Source: Blattamonas nauphoetae (Eukaryota > Preaxostyla > Oxymonadida). From it: a DNA stretch of 20,268 bases. Location of the stretch: positions 1 through 20,268 of the forward strand of contig JARBJD010000728.1 in NCBI GenBank assembly GCA_033064195.1, in the 5' to 3' direction. Every line of letters begins with the position of its first letter. Position 1 is the first letter of the stretch. The notes below the pieces were generated by a model. It had not been told where the DNA came from. It saw nothing but the letters and a program-made list of their open reading frames with translations, and did no database searches. Positions 1-6,658 of the stretch are shown here, one piece after another. Made by a program: the position numbers and the translations under genes.

Positions 1-180
1 TTCACACCTTCTGTGAAAGAATCTGAAAGACCACCGCCAAAATTCCTGAGTTGCTCCCGGAAAAGGCAAACCACAAAGGTTGAGGAGGAAATTCCAGCAG
101 AAGGTGGTGATTTGAGAGAGGGAGCGACTGTGGAGGAATGCGGTGAGGAGGGCGAGCTGCAGAAGGAATATCAACACCAG

Positions 181-445
181 TCCAAACCTTCAACACTCTG
201 AGATCGATGACAGCACTGGAGAATGTGGAGCTGCCGACTGACGCACTACCCGTTGATGCTGTCCTGCGGCGAGCAGCAGCGAGTGTATATACACTGTTTG
301 ACTTTCCCACCCTCTCTCTTCACACCTTCCGGTTTCTTTTCCTTTTCATTCACCTCTTCCCTTCTCTTCACCTCTCAGCACCATCGCACGAGCATTGGCC
401 AACAGCCCCGGTCTGCTTCTGCTGGACGAGCCGACAAGCGACCTG
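181..445 (+). pseudogene. ABC transporter ATP-binding subunit remnant (LolD/MacB-like)
   Basis: Two exon-like blocks encode landmarks of an ABC ATPase of the LolD/MacB type, which drives membrane transport or lipoprotein/peptide export with a separate permease. The first block (181-284) reads QTFNTLRSMTALENVELP, matching the family's Q-loop region and the following ALENVELP segment, then LSCGEQQRV, a variant of the LSGGQ signature. After a 94-nt intron the second block (379-445) reads TIARALANSP and then GLLLLDEPTSDL, which is Walker B and the D-loop. The usual stretch of tens of residues between ALENVELP and the signature is almost absent here and the two parts lie in different frames. No Walker A is seen upstream and no H-loop histidine downstream. 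I read it as a decayed, internally deleted host gene. Family assignment is confident; whether the remnant is transcribed is unknown. A 3' splice site at 179-180 would place the first block directly after an upstream intron. Confidence 0.75.
285..378 (+). other. Spliceosomal intron in the ABC ATPase remnant
   Basis: The sequence starts GTATAT and ends in a pyrimidine-rich tract followed by CTCTCAG. Removing it joins the ABC signature LSCGEQQR-V to TIARALANSP in frame, exactly as in intact family members. It is 94 nt long and T/C-rich. This shows that the host is an intron-bearing eukaryote. Confidence 0.75.
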
Positions 446-893
446 GTTGCGTATACATCGTGGTATGTGTTTGTGCGGGACGTGATGGTGGCATCCGAGA
501 AGAGGATGAAAGAGGAGGACATAAGGAATACGCTTCTGATGAAAAAGGCGCTGGCCGGTTTGCACAGTGTGAAGACATGGAAGAAGAAGGACGGACAAGC
601 GGGAGGGATGTTGGGGAGGAGGGCAAGGGGAGGGAGGGAGTGTATGCACAGTGATTGATGATTCCAGTGTGCTCTTCTGTGCACGAACCGTGGACAACGA
701 TCATGTTGCGTTCTGCAGTAGGGAGGACGAGGAAGGGATGGCGTGTGTGTTTGAGATTATGGTGGAAGAGCAGGGCGACACAAAGACTCTCTTTCGCCAA
801 TTTTCACTCAACGCGAATCCATTCTCGAACCAGCGGATGGGAACGATTCGGATTGATATACAGGAGAGAGTGGGAGATGCTCAGATGAAGTGA
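446..893. other. Host DNA without a recognisable gene
   Basis: Purine-rich plus-strand sequence follows the ABC remnant. An open frame continues for about 200 bases past the D-loop, but it is Lys/Glu/Arg-rich, shows no H-loop or other ABC landmark, and is probably intron or decayed sequence. I see no other supported feature. Confidence 0.4.
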
Positions 894-1139
894 AGTGGAG
901 CGGAAAAGAGAGGATACAGTCCAGATTTTGGTGGAAGCACGAACACAGACACTTTATTCTCCTCCTCATTCGTCTTCCACATCGAACGTCCAATCAGTCC
1001 TCAGCCTCCAACAGACGCCATCCACATCATCAAAGCCACAGTTCATCTCGCAACTTGCATCTCGGCTGTCCTGCTCAACTCTTCGCCTCTCACCGACTTG
1101 GCTAGCATTGTTGCCGAAGTCGATGCCAACGAAGTGTTC

Positions 1140-1697
1140 ATGCTTCACAAGACGAACATGCTGGAAGAGATCGGAGCAGAGAACGAGCTGATGGAGAGGT
1201 CGTGTGCCGGAATGATGGACTGGATTGGGATGGGCGGGCTGCCAGATGTGGACGAGGAAGAAGAAGAGAGGCGGAAGGAGACAGAGGCGAAGGAAGAGGA
1301 GGAGCGGCTGAGAGAGGAGAGGAAGGAGCAAGAATTGAACAAAGTGGCAGAGGAGACAAACGAACAGGAGAAAAGAGCGAAAGAGGCACAACCCCAACTT
1401 CGGACGAACACCCATCTCACATCCCACTCCACTACCGTCTGTGTCGCCGCCCGTCCTCCATCATTCCTCTCTCCCTCCACACGGCCCTTCTCCACCTTAC
1501 CCTCCACATCCTCCCTCGTCCAATACAGCTCGTACTTGTCTCCTCCCGCCCCATCTCAACCAACTCCCTCGCCCCATCAGCGCTGGGGTAATGAGGAGTT
1601 ACTGATGATCCGAAGCGATGTGCAGGCCACACACAACGAGGATAACAGAGACGAGCTGGATCAATACAGCTACAGTCTGCTCGGAGACTATGAGTGA
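1140..1697 (+). CDS. Hypothetical host protein with Glu/Lys coiled coil and Ser/Thr/Pro-rich tail
   Basis: This frame is open from 894 to its stop at 1695-1697; the first in-frame ATG is at 1140. Upstream of that ATG the frame still reads like protein (a hydrophobic stretch with LATCISAVLLNSSPL near 1050-1085), so the true start may lie in an earlier exon. From the ATG the product is about 185 aa. It has an N-terminal part containing MLEEIGAENELMERSC, then a strongly charged Glu/Lys/Arg coiled-coil segment at roughly residues 40-90, then a Ser/Thr/Pro-rich stretch and an acidic C-terminus. I do not recognise the family. Low-complexity acidic proteins can arise by chance in purine-rich DNA, so confidence that this is a functional gene is modest. 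A lysine-rich continuation downstream may belong to the same gene. Confidence 0.35.
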   Translation: MLHKTNMLEEIGAENELMERSCAGMMDWIGMGGLPDVDEEEEERRKETEAKEEEERLREERKEQELNKVAEETNEQEKRAKEAQPQLRTNTHLTSHSTTVCVAARPPSFLSPSTRPFSTLPSTSSLVQYSSYLSPPAPSQPTPSPHQRWGNEELLMIRSDVQATHNEDNRDELDQYSYSLLGDYE

Positions 1698-1717
1698 TGC
1701 GTGGGAGGGTGTGTGGG

Positions 1718-1976
1718 GAACAAGGAGAAGCGGAAAGAGCTGGACGAGCTTTGGGGAGTGATCCGACAAGCGAAGAAGATCACGATTCGTCTCTGATCGC
1801 ATTGGTCACTCTTCCCGACCAAACACTCAACATTCACATCAATACATGAAAAGACAAAGAGGAATCTGAAAGCGATGGAAGAAGGAGATGCACAGAGCAG
1901 TGTCGCAACAGGCCAGTCGGAAGTGGCTGTGTCAGTGGAGCAGGCGAAGAAGGCACGTGAGGAGCTGGAGAAGTAG
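1718..1976 (+). pseudogene. Downstream coiled-coil coding fragments, possibly the 3' part of the preceding gene
   Basis: Two stretches look coding. One reads NKEKRKELDELWGVIRQAKK and ends at a TGA near 1796. The other, in a different frame, runs to TAG at 1974-1976 and ends VSVEQAKKAREELEK. Both have heptad-like charged character similar to the frame ending at 1697. They could be exons of one gene separated by short introns (I could not settle splice sites) or pieces of a decayed gene. Confidence 0.3.
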
Positions 1977-2303
1977 ATTGAGTCGACAATGTCTCTTCCA
2001 TGTGCGATGATCTGAAAGATGATTGATCGAGAGTGGGAAAACGAATGCGAAAGTTTTGAGAATGGGTGAATGGACAATGAGAAAAGATGAAGAAGAAGCA
2101 TCAAACATGTCATTATTATGTTGTATGTTAAGTTATTTTGGAGAATAATGTCTGAATTTGAGAAAAAAAGCAGGATCGTGATTGCCCGCTCATCAGCAAC
2201 ATTCTGTTCATCGCAGAGCCTTTCTGAAAAGTTTAAACAAAAAATCGGATTGAAAAGAGAGAGAATCTGTGATCGTTGACAAAAATGTTTCAAAACGAGA
2301 AAA
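1977..2303. other. AT-rich intergenic DNA
   Basis: Between the coiled-coil fragments and the tRNA-like sequence, the composition becomes AT-rich, with A-rich plus-strand runs. A long open frame on the minus strand here has no recognisable motif and looks fortuitous. I see no supported gene. Confidence 0.4.
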
Positions 2304-2373
2304 GTGCCGATGACCAACCTCGATCCCGGGACCGAGGGTTGAAAGTCCCGCGTTCTAACTCCCTAATCCACAC
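2304..2373 (-). pseudogene. Degenerate tRNA-Glu-like sequence
   Basis: On the minus strand, 70 nt contain TTAGAACGCGGGACTTTCAA, closely matching the D-loop to anticodon-loop stretch of eukaryotic tRNAs. A seven-base loop CTTTCAA carries anticodon TTC (Glu), and a later ATCGA resembles the TTCGA of the T-loop. The ends GTGTGGA and TCGGCAC pair in six of seven positions counting one G-T. The D-stem, anticodon stem and T-stem do not close properly. A T run follows at the 3' side, as after Pol III genes. This is a tRNA-like relic or tRNA-derived repeat rather than a working tRNA. It sits just outside the Polinton edge. Confidence 0.35.
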
Positions 2374-2395
2374 ATGTTCAAAAATTGATCCACCT

Positions 2396-3400
2396 TCAAT
2401 CCCCTTGTCCTTGAGATTCTTCCCCTGTGGCCCGAGATTTTCCCCTGTGATTGAGATTTTCCCCTGTGATTGAGATTCTCCCCTGTGATTGAGATCTTCC
2501 CCTGTGATCGAGTTTTTCCCCTGAGCTCGAGTTTTTCCCCTGAAAATTGAGACACCCTTTGGCTTTCAGTTTATTAACTTCTGTTGATATGTGAGTTGAA
2601 TAGCGAGTACAGTATTCCGATAAATACGTTGTATCTTGAGTGATCATTTGGAGAAACACTGGATAAATCTGATCTTTGAAGGCTTTCTTTTGTTTCATAC
2701 TGGGATTGTAGTCCTGAACATGATCATGAAGCCATTGATCCCACATCAGTGATGCAATCTGTGATTGAATTGAATTGAACACCATATTGTCTAACACATT
2801 CTTGCTGGGATCAGCTGGATTGCTTCGATTTGCACGAGTTATTCCCAATGTGTCTGTCATGTGTTCACCAACAGCTCTCTTCATTATTGCATATGGTTGT
2901 TGAGATTGTTTGGTCTTCATCTCTTCATAGCTGATGTCTCGATAATTGGTTGGCAAATCGTATGTTCCATTTTTGAGGAAATTCCGATGTACAGCTTTGA
3001 TTCTCCTTCCATTCTCTTGATTGAATGATGTGTATGGTTTCTGTCTTCGCATGTCTGGTGTTGGATTCATGGCGTAGTATGTCTCTTTAACTGGTCTACT
3101 GTTGTATGGAGTTAGCATGGCACCATTGACTGCAATCAGATCTCCAGTTTCATTATCGTAGACCATCACATCAGGAACTTGTCCATATTGTTCTACTTTC
3201 GCAGTCCAATTTCGTCCAGTTCTCGTAATATACTCACGAGCTGATGGAAGACTACACAGAGCATCATTGCGTCTGGTTTGAATATCATCGTCGGCATAGA
3301 TTCGTTTCAATGCTGCTTGAGTCTCTGCTGCGTATCTCATTCTTGGTTTCTTCGCTTGTGCTTTTCTTTGTGGTTGAACGTACACTATCTTTTGTGACAT
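2396..3400 (-). CDS. Polinton protein of unknown function with repeat-encoded tail
   Basis: A 334-residue product starts at ATG 3398-3400. I do not recognise its family. Residues 1-25 are basic (KAQAKKPRMRY), which would suit nucleic-acid binding or a virion-internal role. Residues 26-280 look globular and mostly helical, with clusters such as ASLMWDQWLHDHVQDYNP near 216-233. From about residue 285 the tail is encoded by the 19-bp minisatellite and is Gly/Ser/Gln/Arg-rich. The gene is divergent from the packaging ATPase, with only 61 bases between the two starts. Position beside the ATPase suggests a structural or packaging role, but that is inference. A minor capsid protein cannot be excluded. 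Confidence 0.7.
   Translation of the reverse strand: MSQKIVYVQPQRKAQAKKPRMRYAAETQAALKRIYADDDIQTRRNDALCSLPSAREYITRTGRNWTAKVEQYGQVPDVMVYDNETGDLIAVNGAMLTPYNSRPVKETYYAMNPTPDMRRQKPYTSFNQENGRRIKAVHRNFLKNGTYDLPTNYRDISYEEMKTKQSQQPYAIMKRAVGEHMTDTLGITRANRSNPADPSKNVLDNMVFNSIQSQIASLMWDQWLHDHVQDYNPSMKQKKAFKDQIYPVFLQMITQDTTYLSEYCTRYSTHISTEVNKLKAKGCLNFQGKNSSSGEKLDHRGRSQSQGRISITGENLNHRGKSRATGEESQGQGD
2401..2552. repeat. 19-bp minisatellite, about seven to eight units
   Basis: The unit CCCCTGTGATTGAGATTTT recurs in tandem with few changes: five units of exactly 19 bp in the middle, and more diverged units at both ends (2401-2440 and 2534-2552). The array underlies the C-terminal tail of the neighbouring minus-strand reading frame. 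Because 19 is not a multiple of three, the frame rotates, and the encoded tail repeats with a period of 19 residues rather than about six. Confidence 0.9.
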
Positions 3401-3461
3401 TGTGTGTTTTCATACAAAATAAAAAAACCAAAAGTATATTTTAATTAGAGTTAAATCACAA
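3401..3461. promoter_or_regulatory. Divergent promoter between the 334-aa gene and the ATPase
   Basis: These 61 bases separate two divergent start codons and are almost entirely A/T. On the minus strand the block TTTTTTTATTTTGTATG ends 10 bases before the 334-aa start and matches the T-rich plus TGTAT motif seen before other genes of this element. On the plus strand an AGTATATTTTAATTAGAG stretch precedes the ATPase start. Confidence 0.5.
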
Positions 3462-4307
3462 ATGAAGAAATCTCCGTTATCGCTTACAGCATACGTGAAT
3501 GCTAAATTGAGTGAAGCATCTAGTAGGAATGTGTCTCATGATGTGCAATCACAAATACATCCAGACTTGAATTTCAATCGCAACAGTGTGAATGTCCTCG
3601 TGGGAAATAGAGGAAGTGGAAAAACCTTTAATGCTCTTCGAGAGGTTGCCAAACTCCAAAATGTTCAAGTTAGGAATGAACTCTTTCACCTCTTTGTCTT
3701 CGTCACTGATAAGAACATTGATCCAACCTTCGACAAATTCAAACCAATACTGAACGTTCCGTATGTGAAAGTCAAATATGATGAAGCACTTCCATTTCTG
3801 TTGGAACTATCTGAATCGAAAGCTGCATATGAAGAGATCATAGACAATCAGTGGCAGAATAGAATCACCGATGAATGCAGGGAGGATCTCTTTGACTCAC
3901 TTTACATTGATGACTTCTCAGTGAAGAATCTCCAAACGATTATCCTCTTGGATGACTGTCGCAGAATTCTTGGGGAACGTAGAACATCCAAAAATAGAAT
4001 GACAATGATGGACCTATTATTGGAGAATCGACAACCGAAATTCACATTCTTTCTGACGATGCATGAACTCTTCAGTTTGTCAGCAGACATGAAGTCAAAC
4101 ATTGATTCGATGTGGATTTTTGGAGGATTCAACAAAGAACGAATCAGTCGAGTATATCCTCAGTTGAACTCACCAATTGATATTCGACAATTCTGGAACG
4201 TGTACCAACGAAAACAAAAATGTGAAGCAATTATTCTTCGATACAATACAGATGGAGTAGCACTGAATGAGATCAACAAAGATGGACTAATCAGAAGGGT
4301 CTGTTAA
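3462..4307 (+). CDS. Polinton DNA-packaging ATPase (A32-like, FtsK/HerA superfamily)
   Basis: A 281-residue P-loop ATPase. Walker A is GNRGSGKT at residues 48-55. Walker B is IILLDD at about 160-165, preceded by beta-strand residues. A conserved strand TFFLTMHEL at about 195-203 fits the position of the sensor strand of A32-type ATPases. Length is typical of Polinton and virophage packaging ATPases. In the family, the enzyme pumps the element genome into preformed capsids, so its presence implies a virion-forming ancestry even though no capsid gene is recognised here. It is the only main-copy gene on the plus strand. It converges on the 119-aa gene with a 21-base overlap of the 3' ends. Confidence 0.9.
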   Translation: MKKSPLSLTAYVNAKLSEASSRNVSHDVQSQIHPDLNFNRNSVNVLVGNRGSGKTFNALREVAKLQNVQVRNELFHLFVFVTDKNIDPTFDKFKPILNVPYVKVKYDEALPFLLELSESKAAYEEIIDNQWQNRITDECREDLFDSLYIDDFSVKNLQTIILLDDCRRILGERRTSKNRMTMMDLLLENRQPKFTFFLTMHELFSLSADMKSNIDSMWIFGGFNKERISRVYPQLNSPIDIRQFWNVYQRKQKCEAIILRYNTDGVALNEINKDGLIRRVC

Positions 4308-4646
4308 TTCTTGGATAAGGTTGCCAATCGTCTCGTCAAAACTTCGAAGCCTCATGCTGAGAGTGTCTGTGAGCGTTCGAATTGATTCTTCAATGTCAGA
4401 CAATCTTTGATCAATCGAGAGTGAATTTGGAGGAGTGGAAGCATCAACATATCGTTTCCTCAGTGCTATCTCACCTCTTATTTTTGTTATTCGATATCCA
4501 TCAATTTGGATCATTCTATTCAGTTTCTGAGTTGTGTACTCATTCAGTTCTTTTCTATTCTTCTCCAAGTATCTCTGAAAGTCGTGGATGTTTGTGAACT
4601 CTTTCTGCTCAGGATCAAATGGTTCTAATATCTTTAGTGATGTCAT
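4287..4646 (-). CDS. Small coiled-coil Polinton protein, unknown function
   Basis: A 119-residue product starts at 4644-4646. It is charged and helical throughout. Residues 20-60 (FQRYLEKNRKELNEYTTQKL) and 75-115 (the segment with SIDQRLSDIEESIRTLTDTL) show heptad spacing of Leu/Ile suggesting coiled coils. No catalytic motif is visible. Its 3' end overlaps the ATPase 3' end by 21 bases in convergent orientation, and 66 bases separate its start from the integrase stop. Small coiled-coil proteins at such positions in large DNA viruses are often virion or scaffold components, but nothing here proves this. Confidence 0.65.
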   Translation of the reverse strand: MTSLKILEPFDPEQKEFTNIHDFQRYLEKNRKELNEYTTQKLNRMIQIDGYRITKIRGEIALRKRYVDASTPPNSLSIDQRLSDIEESIRTLTDTLSMRLRSFDETIGNLIQELTDPSD

Positions 4647-4712
4647 TTAGGAGAAATAAAAATATCTGAAACATTTTTGAAAACGAACAAAGTTCTCAGA
4701 TCGAAGATCACA

Positions 4713-6635
4713 CTACGCTAGATTAAATTCAGCAATGAACTCTGGAGTTAAGTCGTCAATAGAGTCTGCATGGAACTTTGTGTGTTGGATTGGAACGTAG
4801 ACAACTTTTGACAGACAAGTGAGACCATTCAGTAGAGTAGCTACAACATTACCGTGTTTGTGTTCGATGAATTTCCCCACGAATTGAAACTGTCTACGCT
4901 TCTTTTGAAACTTGGCAACAGTCTTGTCCAAATCAAGGTGAATTAGTAGAATGTTTCCTGGTTTGTATTTCCATAACATCTGTGATGTCTGTTGTCTTTG
5001 GATGTTCTTTAATTGTTCTTCACAACTGGAGATATACAGTGCTTCGATTTCTCTATTGTTTTGTGCTTGCTCTGGAGTGAACTTGTTCCAGTACGCTCGA
5101 TGAGGAGTCATGTTGTAGTATTCCACCATCTGATTCATCAATGAATGATTGGCCATCTGTGTTGCATTGTCTTGGAATCCATCTCTGATTGTTCTGATCA
5201 GTCGATCGACTATTCGATTATGATTGGTGAATGGTGAGCTTGTGAAATATGTACTGACATTCAGATCCTTGAAAAACTCTGATGCTTCTCTACTTGTCCA
5301 TGCTGCTTCACCATCTCCTCGAATGTTGTTGACATGAACTCCACGATGATTTATCAGATCATTGATTGCAGTCTTGACTTTGCTCCATGATTTATCCAGA
5401 ACAGGAATGACAACCAGGTATTTAGTGTTGATGTTAATGGCAAAGAGATAGATCTGCAACACTGTTTTCGACGTTGGTGATTGGATAAATACAAGATCAA
5501 TTTCCCAGGATCCAAACTTGGGAGAAAAGTATGGTCTATCACAATTCTGAGGAACCTTTCTGTCTGATGTCTTCTGTGGATCACCTGTAATTGCTTTCGA
5601 CATGAACTGCATTTTTGATCGAAATGGATACACTATTTTTTCCGTTGTTTTTGGAATCATTGGAGGATCAATTCTCATCGCATCACCTCCTTTTTCTCTC
5701 TGGATTTTCCTCGGATGTGCTACACTCCATCTGTGATCAAATTCCTCATACCAATCCTGAAATGATCTTCCTCCGAATGGGATTTGTTTTGTGTGAGTCA
5801 GAATGAAGTCAAGATCTTCGTTCGCAATCTTTCTGTTTATCGAGGCTCGAACGAATGTGTCTCTGTTCATTTTATTTGCATCCAGAATGTGTGATGTAAT
5901 AAAGTGTTCCATCTGCTTTTGATTTTTCATTATTGAGTTCTCAGCTTTGATCTGTTCATCTTCTGCATCGTTTCTCTGTTGATGATCAAACAATCCTTTC
6001 ATTTGTGCCAACTTATTGAGCACTTGCTGTGTCGTCGGTTCGTAGTGTCTGATCTCTCTCACAGGGTGTTTGGACGCAGTTGTTCTGATTGACATTGGTG
6101 GATTGGGAATAAAGACATCATCCTCCTCCTCGTCAAATCTCCTCTCCTTCATTGGATATTCATATTCAAACCCCATTGATTTCAAGTTTCTCATCTGTCC
6201 AGGAAGAACTAGGTCTTCAGGTGATTGAATTGCTATTGGTCTTTGCACTGGAATTGGTATTGGTCTTGCCTCTGCAGGCCTTCGAATCCGTGGTGAAGAA
6301 TTCACTCCCTGATTCACCTCGTGATGATAAAATTGATATGCTTCGAATGCAAGTTTAGCAGTGCTATCCCGAATACGAACTCCTAGGAAGTTGCTTACAA
6401 ATTGTTGAACTACTCTTCTTCCATCAGGTAGTGATAATTCAGGAGATAAACCTCCATTGAACCAATCCTCGAAGTATGTTTCATCATTTCCATCAAAAGG
6501 TCCATTAGAATCAGCGCCATGATAGACAGGTAAAACGTTTGTTAAAGTCCATTTCTTTTCGACTATTTCGTTTTTGGAATGCTGTGTGCACCGAAGAAGT
6601 CTATTCACTAAAGTATTAATCTGTCGTGTATTCAT
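4713..6635 (-). CDS. Polinton integrase (retroviral-type, RNase H fold) with long N-terminal extension
   Basis: A 640-residue product. The integrase core occupies roughly residues 375-520, with blocks GSWEIDLVFI (375-384), NNIRGDGEAAWTS (436-448) and the NR...RLIRTIRDGF block (473-487). The following MVEYYNMTPHRAYWNKFTPEQ is the familiar YN-x-PH-A-x-x-xxTP-x-x-A stretch of integrases. Residues about 554-605 (KYKPGNILLIHLD to VVATLLNG) look like a small SH3/chromo-type beta barrel. Residues 1-300 are not integrase-like: they include WTLTNVLPVYHGADSNGPFD near 29-48, a Pro/Arg linker near 115-140, and a Gln/Glu-rich helical stretch at 200-250. In this family the enzyme inserts the linear element into host DNA and makes 6-bp target duplications. 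The long N-terminus may be a fused second protein. Confidence 0.9.
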   Translation of the reverse strand: MNTRQINTLVNRLLRCTQHSKNEIVEKKWTLTNVLPVYHGADSNGPFDGNDETYFEDWFNGGLSPELSLPDGRRVVQQFVSNFLGVRIRDSTAKLAFEAYQFYHHEVNQGVNSSPRIRRPAEARPIPIPVQRPIAIQSPEDLVLPGQMRNLKSMGFEYEYPMKERRFDEEEDDVFIPNPPMSIRTTASKHPVREIRHYEPTTQQVLNKLAQMKGLFDHQQRNDAEDEQIKAENSIMKNQKQMEHFITSHILDANKMNRDTFVRASINRKIANEDLDFILTHTKQIPFGGRSFQDWYEEFDHRWSVAHPRKIQREKGGDAMRIDPPMIPKTTEKIVYPFRSKMQFMSKAITGDPQKTSDRKVPQNCDRPYFSPKFGSWEIDLVFIQSPTSKTVLQIYLFAININTKYLVVIPVLDKSWSKVKTAINDLINHRGVHVNNIRGDGEAAWTSREASEFFKDLNVSTYFTSSPFTNHNRIVDRLIRTIRDGFQDNATQMANHSLMNQMVEYYNMTPHRAYWNKFTPEQAQNNREIEALYISSCEEQLKNIQRQQTSQMLWKYKPGNILLIHLDLDKTVAKFQKKRRQFQFVGKFIEHKHGNVVATLLNGLTCLSKVVYVPIQHTKFHADSIDDLTPEFIAEFNLA

Positions 6636-6656
6636 TTATACAAAAATAAAGTTTGT
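6636..6656 (-). promoter_or_regulatory. Integrase start-proximal promoter-like motif
   Basis: Read with the gene, TTTATTTTTGTATAA lies immediately before the ATG. It matches the T-rich plus TGTAT block before the 129-aa, 197-aa and 334-aa genes and leaves almost no leader. It also abuts the polymerase 3' end, since the two genes are only about 23 bases apart. Confidence 0.45.
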
Positions 6657-6658
6657 GT

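Noticed and set aside
1688-2317. 209-aa minus-strand open frame
   Set aside because: It is Ser/Phe-rich without motifs, lies opposite better coiled-coil coding stretches, and extends across AT-rich spacer; probably fortuitous.
2304-2373. A functional tRNA gene
   Set aside because: The D-, anticodon and T-stems do not pair adequately; only a tRNA-like relic is supported.
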